This document shows, piece after piece, positions 34,146-43,147 of a stretch of 64,000 bases of DNA. The DNA comes from Fusarium oxysporum f. sp. lycopersici 4287. Taxonomy: Eukaryota > Ascomycota > Sordariomycetes > Hypocreales > Nectriaceae. The position numbers and the translations under genes are program-made. Each line of letters begins with the position of its first letter. Within the stretch, counting starts at the first letter, position 1. The notes beneath the pieces were generated by a model, which was given only the letters and a program-made list of their open reading frames with translations, searched no databases and was not told the DNA's origin. Location: NCBI RefSeq assembly GCF_000149955.1, contig NW_017264846.1, positions 106,499 to 170,498 of the forward strand, written 5' to 3'.

Positions 34146-34283
34146 CAGTGCATTCAGCCCGTAAGCGCTAAGAGGCAGTGAATCTCTCGATACCTTGACG
34201 CAGTTGGTACCGATACTTCTGAAAATATTCGAATGGCTTTTCAAAAGTTCTTACCCCTCAATGGCCTCAATTTGAGCTGATGG

Positions 34284-34682
34284 TTGGTGAAGACATATGT
34301 AGCAACCTTTTTGAACTTTCTGCTTTTACCATCTTTGTTGTATTCTTATTATGGAAGCTTCTTAATCTCGAAGATGATTTTAGAGTACGAAACATTGCTC
34401 TCAGATGTATCTCGTCTTTTTGCCTCCCCTCTTCCTTGGTCATGCAATGCAAGTTCAAATGATGCAGAACGCATTATAATCGAAGAAACCGGAGCGTTAT
34501 TGGCGGTATACATGGGAGAGATTCCTATACACCTCGCAAATAAAAACACACTAAGCGATGAAAAGCTTGACAGAATTGCCTTGCTGCTGGCAAGTCTTCT
34601 CTTGAATCTCGAAAATCTTGTGAACGACGACATACCCCTCTGGAATACAGTACGTGAATTCATATTATTCTCCAAGTATTGA
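34284..34682 (+). other. Possible 5' exon of the subtilase gene
   Basis: An open frame whose middle part (ETGALLAVYMGEIPIHLANK, LLLASLLLNLENL) reads like coding sequence rather than chance. It ends at a possible donor (ACA|GTACGTG at about 34,645), with a TTTCAG acceptor at 34,710. I could not find a splice combination that joins it in frame to the ATG at 34,787, so it is left out of the main model. Confidence 0.35.
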
Positions 34683-34786
34683 TCTGTAGCCTGGCGCGGT
34701 TCTGTTTCAGCAATACATTGTGAAAGAACCTTGGGTAGTACTCTGAGTGCTGACAAGTCTGCCAGTCCACGACGGAAGTAGCTGTC

Positions 34787-37279
34787 ATGTTCCCAAAGCT
34801 CAATGCATTGCGTCTTTCAATCCAACGAGAACCATCTATCGATACCTGCGCTCGATATCTTTCTCTTCACCAACAACCCATCAAGTTCAAAGCCACCCGC
34901 CGCCGTATTTCGGGTATCCTTGAAGACATTAAAAGGACTACAGGTGATCGCCCTGCAGAGTCAGTTGTCCAGCCACCGATGGATGCACCGATAACACCTG
35001 TACAATTTCATGAGTCGTTTTATACCTGTACTACTGGGGTACTTGACGCCTTTCAACATCATCTCAAAGTCTGTGAGCCACGGAGTTCTAATCACAAAGC
35101 CTTTCTCCATCTCAAAGGTTCCCCAAATTCCGGCATGGAAGACCAAGGGGACCGGGTAGATATCCTGCTAGCAATATGCAGCCTACAAGAAGCTTGGCAA
35201 GAAGTACGATGCGCATTTTTGGGTTGCAAGTAAGTGCCGCCTACGGCCAGGCTTAAAATAAACCTGAGACTGACTTCCTCCAGGCCTCTCAGCACCCCTC
35301 CTGGGGAGCCAGGCTGCATCAGAAGTATTTGTGAAGTTGCTCGTGAGACATACGAATTCGCTGGTGTTGTCGAAGTCCATGTTTGCGAGCAGCAAATTTT
35401 TAATAAGTCGATCGAAGAGACAGGGACGCCATATTCCAACGCAGTCCCTGCTATTACGCTCTCCAATCTAATGGACAAGGGTTTATTGGCGAACCGCTAC
35501 ACATTCCCAGAAAAACATAAGCTTGTTCTAGCATTCAACCTCGCCCAGTCTCTGCTCCAACTTTATTGCAGTCAATGGATCCAAAAGGACTGGACTGCAG
35601 AAGAATTATATTTTTTGTACGAGACTGACAAGAAGAAAGTTCACAATATTCATCAACCATATATCTGCTGCTTCTTTGACGGGAGGACTTACAAATCCGA
35701 TATCGAAGACAGCTGGCACAGATATCCCTTTATACTTGCCTTTGGCAAGTTGCTCTTTGAGATAGCCGAAGGCAAACCCATTGTGGTTGAAAAATCGAAA
35801 GACGGGAGATTCAGCCTTCTCAGGACATTAAACCTACGATTCGAGAAAAGATGCAAAGATTATTTCTCGACGGACTATTCTCGGGCCATTCTTGGTTGTC
35901 TGAGATTTCAGAAACTATTGCAGGAACTTACAGTTGGTAATGAGCTAATAAAGTGCAGACGTGTTATCCAAAAAGAGATTGTAGAACCTTTAGGCCGAGA
36001 GGTCGCAAGGTTTAACAATGTGACCCCTGGTTCTCAGGACCTGGATTTGAACGAGACATTTTTTCTGGACACAGCCAACAGCCAAAAGCAAACAGCAAGA
36101 TCAAAAGACTTGGACAGTTTAGAACACGCCTGTTCTTCTGTCAATGAGGCCCCAAGCCTTCCAATCAGGCTCCTGCAGTTCAGTGATTATTCGGAAGCTT
36201 CGTCGGAAGAGAAGTCTGTTTCCTATTACACCAAAATACTTTGTACGTTTGCTGAGTCCTTATCCTAGAAAGAACTTTGCAAGGTCCTTCCTGAAACGAT
36301 TTGAGGAGTTCAGAACACATCATGTCTCACGATCTGAGCAAGCTCCACGGGTAAAGATCGCGGTTCTAGATACCGGCTTAAATCTTGATGATCCTAGTAT
36401 CCGTGCTTTACGGCGTAGGATAGAATGCTGCAATCGATCACGGGAGATCAACAGCTATAGAAATCCGATAAGGGAAACTCGAAACTTCACGGCAGACTCG
36501 GACGCCGATGCAGAAGGCCATGGAACCCGAGTCGCAGGGCTTCTTCTAACAGTCGCACCAGAAGCTGATGTTTATGTGGGAAAGATATCTCACAAAATGA
36601 CGACTGAGGTTTCTGATAGAACGATTCTAGAGGCACGTACCTGAGTTGTATACTGTGATCAAGGACCTACTAACACGAAGGGAAGGCTTTTCAATGGGCT
36701 ATTGGTGATATTGGTGCGGACATTGTTTCCATGTCATTTGGATTTGTCGCAGATCCTGTATGGAAAGGTGACATGGACCGAGCGATCCGTAGTGCGTATT
36801 TGTCGAACAAGCTTTTATTTGCCGCGGCATCCAACTACGGAGCCAACAAGCGTAGAACGTACCCGGCCAACGCAACGACAGTCTTCTGCATACACGCGAC
36901 GGATGGGAACGGAAACAAAAGTGGAATGGACCCTGTTCCTCTTCAAAACAACAACAATTTTACCACGCTAGGGGTAGCGGTGCCGTGTGGCTATACAGAT
37001 GGAAAGGAGAACTTTCTCAGCGGGTCATCTTACTCGACCCCCATTGCGGTAGGAATTGCTGCAAACATATTGGACCAGGCGGGAGTATTGCAAAGAAATG
37101 GAGTGTTAGATGTCGATCAGCGTAAGAAGCTTTACGGCTACGACGGCATGAAAGGAGTCTTCGAACTTATGGCATGTCAGACGGACCGTTATGATTACCT
37201 GGCACCTTGGAATCTTTGGCATGGGGCCGCGGATTCGGATACAGTATGGGCTAAGATCAAGGAAGTACTTAGGAAATAA
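34787..37279 (+). CDS. Subtilisin-like (S8) protease with DUF7580-like N-terminal region
   Basis: Exons 34787-35229, 35284-36213, 36269-36636 and 36681-37279 give 779 residues. Introns are 44-55 bases; the second uses a weak GTCTGT donor. The first 450 residues look like the DUF7580 region of fungal NLR-like proteins (YPFILAFGKLLFEIAEGKP; end EPLGREVARF). The subtilase domain has the full triad: Asp492 (VLDTG), His542 (GHGTRVAG) and Ser697 (GSSYSTP), plus the oxyanion Asn632 (AAASNYG). There is no signal peptide, so it should be cytosolic. It lies tail to tail, 99 bases apart, with a small gene at 37,379-38,233. In fungi, cytosolic subtilases next to gasdermin-like genes cleave and activate them (HET-Q2/HET-Q1 in Podospora); this one may act similarly (inference). 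Confidence 0.84.
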
Positions 37280-37378
37280 ACTATCAATCGATCTCAAATC
37301 AAACGTGGTTGTCTTCAGGTGGGAAATTTCTGAATTGAAAGCTATGGATAGCCCAGGATCGCTTCAGACTTTCTGCAT

Positions 37379-38233
37379 TCATGCAAGAATAATCCATCTA
37401 GACTCAGCTTCATCCTCAAAAGACGTTCCATCAACCACTACCATCTCATCGTCGAAGTCATCCAAAGCAACCTCGCATCTAATGTCATCGCTCAGATCCA
37501 GCTCAGGAGTCTCATCCTCCTTGAGGACCTGGGAACCATCTTGCATGGTAGCGCCCTTTACTTCCACCTTGTGTTTGACTTCTCCAGACTTATATGTGAT
37601 CTTACGCAACCGCAATGCCACAACACAGTCATCGCCTCGCTCGAACGAAAACCCCTGTGCTTTCGTAGAGTGGGTACCCATCTCAAGTCCGCCTGAAGCT
37701 GGATTCCCAGGGTGCCCAGCTCCAGTAGACATGTCAAAACCACGCCGCTCTTGATGGGAAGATTGCACAGATACTTCTCGGCCGACTTTGATACCGGTGA
37801 TCATGTACACCGGTAGAGCAAATCTCGCCGATCGCATGAAGGACCTTATCACAGGCACAGTCATGCTTGAGCGGATGTAGTCATCGGTCGGGTTGAAAAA
37901 CATTGTTTCGAGGGAACCGAAGCTGTAAACCGTGTCATCGTCGAGTTCAGTATTGACCCCCGCATTTGCGCCAACACCAAGGACTGTAGAGAGAAACTTA
38001 GCCCAGATGCCAAATTTCCCACTGAATAACTCTTTACGTGTAGCGGTAAAGCCTTCCATTTTGTGCGGCCCATAGATCTCATCTGACGAGATCTTCAGGC
38101 GTTGTGTTGGGCCAGCGTTCAGCGGGTTCAAAGTTGTTGGATTATCCAAGATGTGGCCGAGATCAACTGGGCCATATGGAGGTGGCGGGGTGGTGAGATC
38201 GGAAACAAGGATGTAAGTGTTCTTGGTCGCCAT
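37379..38233 (-). CDS. Unknown protein, possible protease-controlled effector
   Basis: 284 residues from the ATG at 38233, single exon. I do not recognise the family for certain. Visible: an N-terminal PVDLGHILDNP motif, a Gly/Ala patch STVLGVGANAGV (about 80-92), a strand-like LPVYMITGIKVG (about 140-150), a Gly-rich loop (about 165-180), FERGDDCVVALRLRKI, and an acidic C-terminal 50 residues (DETPELDLSDD, FDDEMVVVDG). The strand order and length recall a gasdermin N-terminal domain with a short C-terminal lid, but there is no diagnostic motif. The convergent subtilase gene 99 bases away is the main argument for an effector role. Other reading: a fungal beta-sandwich protein of unrelated function. 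Repeat copy D lies about 700 bases upstream in the sense direction. Confidence 0.6.
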   Translation of the reverse strand: MATKNTYILVSDLTTPPPPYGPVDLGHILDNPTTLNPLNAGPTQRLKISSDEIYGPHKMEGFTATRKELFSGKFGIWAKFLSTVLGVGANAGVNTELDDDTVYSFGSLETMFFNPTDDYIRSSMTVPVIRSFMRSARFALPVYMITGIKVGREVSVQSSHQERRGFDMSTGAGHPGNPASGGLEMGTHSTKAQGFSFERGDDCVVALRLRKITYKSGEVKHKVEVKGATMQDGSQVLKEDETPELDLSDDIRCEVALDDFDDEMVVVDGTSFEDEAESRWIILA

Positions 38234-38579
38234 TGTGCAACTCTTGCCTATGTCCCAACCTATATCTAGACAATGGAAATGCCACGTACTCTGTATTGAA
38301 AAGGCCATGAGCTTTTTTCAGCTCCGCAGATGCGGCTGTATGCACGTGCTCTGGAACTACTGAAGCATCCAAAGTACCTCGACTTTTCAATGCAAAGCCA
38401 AGGCGGGGCGCCTCGGCGGTAAGGAATGCACTTCCCAAGCCTCATCACATTGTCTTGGCTTGCAGGCTTCGCCTCCTGCGAATCATTGACCGAAGTCTCG
38501 TCTCAGTGGCGGGGGTCAGTTCCACTCAGCGAGACATAGTACGCGCCATACTCCGAATTAATAATTAGTTTTAGCATTT

Positions 38580-38745
38580 ATGTATCTCTTTGAGCGGCAC
38601 AAGGCATCCACAAAGTCACGACAGGGGCGAGGGGCCAATCAAAATGACCGCAACGGGTGGTACCTTCGCACACACCTAAATTAGTGTGTGATATAAGTAC
38701 CAGCAGTAGCATTGTTACAAATCGCTACATCACATACTTTACAAC
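38580..38745 (+). repeat. Second dispersed repeat family, copy 1
   Basis: Matches 63,165-63,325 in the same orientation. Shared blocks: GTCACGACAGGGG, GAG(G)GCCAATCAA, GGTAC(C)TT..CACACA, a TAGT(G)TGTGAT/TTGTATGAT segment, CCAGCAG and ATTGTTACAAA. No coding potential. Confidence 0.7.
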
Positions 38746-38949
38746 CGTACCTGCTTACTGGACCTCGCGAATTTCCTGAAATAGGCTGTAAATAGCCTCC
38801 TTTCCCTTCCTTTTTTTAAAAGGTCGTGGCTGCCCTTGCCGAAAGCCCTTGCAAGCTAGGCAAGGGCTTGAGCTGCCCCTGCCTCTGTAGACATGATTGA
38901 TATCTCAGAGATATCAATCAGCATTGCCGATTGATCTCTTCGTACCTAA

Positions 38950-39615
38950 GCTAATGACCACCTGCAGCAGAAGGCTTTATTATGAGAATTGACAGTCTTG
39001 ATTCATCAGCCGCACCAATTAAAGAGTCTTCCGATGGCTTTATTCCTACAGGATCATCAGTAGGCTCTTCCATTCCGAGGTTGAGTAATGATGGGCTGAC
39101 AGGGTGATCTCCAGATGATCAAGGCAGCACAATTTACCACTGAGTTTCCACTTCCACTCGCCGCTAAAGGATCTACACCGGGGCGGGCCGATCTTGACTA
39201 AACGAGTTCTAATATTGCGAGGTTGGCTTTTTAACTCCCCAACCATTAGCTTCTAGCGTATAATACTATCATAACCGAGGGGCGCTAGATGACAACTGGC
39301 ATACAGCCGCATTTATCCGCCCTGTCATCGAGCTTGTTGCCTGCTGTCCGTCCCACATGTCTTACTACCCCGCTTGATCAAGGAAAGGACAGTCAACATT
39401 CAAGGCTTGAGTGCAAACTTCATGGATGGCCTTTTGTCGACGTTGGTCGAGAATATGCAATCACTCCACTTTCAGATGTCCCGATGCAACCAACAATTGC
39501 ACTGTCATGAAGCACACTGTCATTGCTGTACTTACGGCAAAGGAGAGAAGAGACAATATGGTGATTGGTCAAAAACAGGAAACGTAGTGCATCTCTTAGG
39601 GCACGGACCATCAAA
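38950..39615 (-). repeat. Dispersed repeat, copy D
   Basis: Reverse complement matches copy A from its TGTCTCTTCTCTC start to GGTCATT(A/G)GCTTAGGTAC, including GGGGTAGTAAGACATGTG, ACAGCAGGCAACAAGCTC and CAACCTCGCAATATTAGA. At its far end (39,560-39,600) it also carries a degraded copy of the 17-bp palindrome and its flank, as found near 6,770. It is oriented toward the small effector-like gene. Confidence 0.85.
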
Positions 39616-39892
39616 TCGTGTATCAGGACCTGATACCGAGGGTAATTGGTACAGTAGGGTAAAGAGAGGTAGGCATGACGGGATCCGGATCTGACTATTG
39701 TTGCTTATAGTATAATCGTAGGGTATAGGACCTGGCGAGCCCCAGGTGGTACTGTTAATAGAGCTAAATCAGAGAAGAGGAAATAAAAGAGAAAGAGAAA
39801 TCGGGGGGTAAATAAAACTGTAATGACATTATCTGAAATAAGCAATTATGGATAACCAAGCAACGTGCACGGGCCAGTTGCGTTGTATCCTG

Positions 39893-40876
39893 TCATGTTA
39901 CCGCCACGACTGCGTACAGTAGGGTGCGGCCTGTGTGACGGACTGTGTTCTCGCAGCGATCTATCACCAAGTCTAATGCCCTCATGGTACACGATATTTT
40001 CTGTTCATCCACGTAGGAGCTCCTAATACACAAATCCCCTTGCTGGCACCCTTGTGCCATAACATAGTCTGACATCAATGAATGTCGATCTGGTAACCGC
40101 GTCATTGCTCGTAGGATATCACGTCGAGCGTTCTCAAAGATGACCCGCCATTGAGTTCTCTCTGGCCATAGGCCGGTAGATGCAAGAGCATCGCTGCCCA
40201 AGTCCTTGGCACTCATGCGTGGCTGATTCATCTGGTCAAAAAAATTCTCCTCTCGCTCTAATACATCACTTAGATGGGCGCGCGCCTCACAGTTCAGGCT
40301 TCGGACGTCTTTGCTCAAATCAGGCCGAGATGACTTTGCGAGTCTTGCTCCCTTCTTCGATTTTTTAGTTTCTTGAAGGACCTCGAACCATCTGCTACCT
40401 TCCCGAGAAGGAAAGAACCGTTGACAGGCGACGCCCTCGATCCATGGTAACTCAGCAGCCGGCTCCAGACCTGATATTGGCCTTCCTCTCTCTCGTGGGT
40501 TTTTCCAGAGGTGCTCCTTCATACAATGGAGCCTCATCTTTTGGGCTTGGCGGAACATACAGCCACATTTCCGGCACTTCCGTCCGTCCAATCTCGGTGC
40601 AGCAAGGCAAGAAATCGGTTCAATCGGTATGTATGGTAATTGAAGTTTAGCCTGGTTTTGGAGAAGATTTGGGATTGCGTTGACCTGCTCGACCAACTTG
40701 CGCCGGCACTCCAGAGCAATGTCATTGTGTTTTGTCCTGAGGTGTGTGTTAACCTCGTTAGGGAGGGTTGCAAATCCGCATAACTCGCACACTAAAAGTT
40801 GATATTCTGGAAGAATAACGAATGGGTAGATTGGGTTGGACGATTGAGACTGCTTACTAGGGTCCATTGTCTTCAT
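39893..40876 (-). pseudogene. OrsD-type zinc-finger fragment of a TLH-like gene
   Basis: 327 residues from an ATG at 40876. Two C2H2-like fingers of the OrsD (DUF3505) kind: CELCGFATLPNEVNTHLRTKH and CRKCGCMFRQAQKMRLHCMK, then IEGVACQRFF and a conserved helical stretch ending CENTVRHTGRTLL. The same blocks occur in the N-terminal piece at 45.6-46.8 kb, where the protein continues. Here it breaks off at once, so this is a truncated copy although its frame is open. The last 25 bases also occur at 22,063-22,088, marking a shared breakpoint. Confidence 0.75.
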
Positions 40877-41054
40877 TAGCAAGAAACTTATTTTACTGCG
40901 ATTAGGTATATGCTTCCCTATATCTCGGTCTTGGTTAAGGGAAAGATCTCTATAAACTATTTAAGAAGATTATTGCTAGTAAATGTACACTGTGAATTAC
41001 GCGTACTCGCGCCCTCTCACCAACTACGTGTCTTGTGATTAATTTAATTGACCC

Positions 41055-41224
41055 TGGTCTAAATGAAGTCTACCCCTAGCATAAATGAAGTTTACCCCCT
41101 GTGAAACTCAAGCCTACTCCCTGTCAGGTGGGTCTAGAAATTAAATTCTACTCCCCTGTAAAAATCAATTCTACCCTGGGTTGTTTGGCATAAAACAAAT
41201 GAATTCTACGTAGAATTGATTTTG
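41055..41224. repeat. Degenerate short repeats and a 14-bp inverted repeat
   Basis: Five rough copies of a TAAATgAAgTyTACCCC-like motif between 41,055 and 41,180. AAAATCAATTCTAC at 41162-41175 is repeated in inverted form at 41211-41224, so the tail of the fragment above may be an element end. Confidence 0.5.
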
Positions 41225-42415
41225 GTATGGTGCACTAGGCTTGGGCTATTCTTCTCTGCTTCCTCCTGGCTTTGTCCCTGTTGCATCTTTTGCTTGATAG
41301 TTTTGGCTCGTTGGTCTACAGCGTATTTGATGATACAGAGACGAGAGATGGCCATAATGGCAGAAAGCTTTGGCGTGAAACCCTCATAGCCCTCCCACGT
41401 ACCGTCTGCCCGCACACTAAGAACAGTCAAGAAGCTGACAAGAACGCTGTCATACTCCGTGTCCTTAGTGAAATGGTCAAGAACAGAGATATATAGCTCG
41501 AGAACGGCAGTTTCTAGTAGATCAAGAAGTCTGACAATCTCGGGCGCTTCTGGATCACCCCCATTTTCTTTCCAAGCGTCAGTCAAGTCATCTGCGTGTT
41601 CCATCGTGGCATCGTAAGCTCTCTGTTGCCGTGTGCTGAGTTTGAACGGTGGTCTATCGGCTTTATTCTCAAAAGACATGCATCGGACAATGTAAGCAAG
41701 TAGCTGCTTGACCACAAGTGCATACCTCCTCTGTGTCTCGGGCTTGAACCGGAAATGGAATGGCTTTGTCCTCTCTTTCATCAGTTCTTTGCGATTGACC
41801 TCAAATAGAGCGTTCCAAGATACAATATCTGGTGTAATGACGGCCTTGGCATGGTTAACCAGCCGATCGAATGCGATGTGTATGAAGCGCAGTTGAGCAT
41901 CGTCTGACTTGTCTGGATCATCCGGATCCACTTCGTATTCCATAGCAATCAAGCCCCTCAAGAAGTCCTTTTTCCCACTAAAATCCTTCAAGTGGACAGC
42001 AGAACCAAGCCGGCGAAGCCACGGATTCGGCGCAGTAAAGTCATTCTCCTCATCGATACGCTCCGCTTCTCGACTTCGAATATCTTTACCCTTGCTCTGG
42101 AACGCATCAATGGCCCTCTGGAGTGCGGCTTGTGACTCGTTATCTTGGGCCCTTGATTATTCGAGATTCAGCCCTCTTGCCACCTCAAATAGCTCGCTTC
42201 CCGGCCCACTAGAGAATAGTCGTTGATAACAGACTCCTGTTCTCCACGGACTGTTACTCCTTTCTTCATCTGTCATGGCAGCTGAGCGACGTCCACCTTT
42301 AAGTTCCATGTCCCAATCATGCTTAACCCTGAGATGTTCTCGAATCCGCCTCAACTCTGCGCCCACATATGGGCAATTGGGCCGAGACGACGTGCTTCGC
42401 TCTGGGATAAACTCA
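41206..42415 (-). pseudogene. Core fragment of an OrsD/TLH-family gene
   Basis: Starts in a second zinc finger (CPYVGAELRRIREHLRVKH, near 42,360), crosses a TAA at 42,157 and continues with NPWLRRLGSAVHLKDF, then an open 261-residue stretch containing FKPETQRRYALVVKQLLAY, FKLSTRQQRAYD, DSVLVSFLTVLSV and GFTPKLSAIMAISRL. These are the blocks that lie between the OrsD fingers and the later domains in TLH-like proteins. No start and no helicase follow. A decayed relative is at 55.6-56.3 kb. Confidence 0.75.
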
Positions 42416-42543
42416 CAAGGAAATAGACTGTAAAAGAATAGGTAAAGCAGCAGTTTTACCGAACTCCTAATAGACGAGCCTAGAATACTGAAGAAGGATT
42501 TTTCTGAGACCCTGAATGCACTCTAGTTACGTAAAACCCTTTA

Positions 42544-42980
42544 ACGTGGTTGATAAGCGAGCGACGCAGACAAGTAAGCGACGCACTACCTTATATACCT
42601 TAAAATCCAGTTTTTAAAAGCTTATAAAAAACTTAAATTAAGTCTATAATAGCTATAATTTTAATAGCTTATATGTAAGTCTTAAATTAAGTTATACTAT
42701 TTTTCTTAAACTTTTTAAAAAATTATTTATAGCTATAAACTTAAAAATCTATTTACACTGTAAAATACACTGTATTTTAAGTTTTTCTATATAAAATAAA
42801 ATAGAAAAGAATATTAAAAAAATATATTTTAATACAGCTAACTATACTCTTTTATAAAATATTTTTATTAGATTTTTAGCTATTTTATTTAAGGTAAAAA
42901 TCCCTATAGAGTAAGCTATTTTTAGCCGTACAGTGCTGTGCGTCGCTTACTTGTCTGCGTCGCATGCTTATCAACCACGT
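42544..42980. mobile_element. Fot1/pogo-type MITE, 437 bp
   Basis: Inverted ends of about 45 bases (ACGTGGTTGATAAGCGAGCG; one indel between arms), flanked by TA at 42542-42543 and 42981-42982. The interior is extremely AT-rich and non-coding. The end sequence follows the pattern of the pogo elements here (ACGT, then TGATAAGCGAG, then CAGACAAG). Confidence 0.87.
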
Positions 42981-43047
42981 TATACTTATATCTGGCTTAT
43001 TATCAACCGATTTCAAGCTCTTTAATGCCCTCCCCCCCCCCCCCCCC

Positions 43048-43147
43048 NNNNNNNNNNNNNNNNNNNNNNNNNNNNNNNNNNNNNNNNNNNNNNNNNNNNN
43101 NNNNNNNNNNNNNNNNNNNNNNNNNNNNNNNNNNNNNNNNNNNNNNN
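43048..43147. other. Assembly gap of 100 N
   Basis: 100 unknown bases preceded by a run of C (43032-43047). The round length suggests a gap of unknown true size. Any reading frame across it is artificial. Confidence 0.98.

Larger units (their letters stand above)
38309..39892. other. Intergenic region with dispersed repeats
   Basis: No gene supported. Holds one copy of a second repeat family (38,580-38,745) and copy D of the first (38,950-39,615). Confidence 0.65.
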
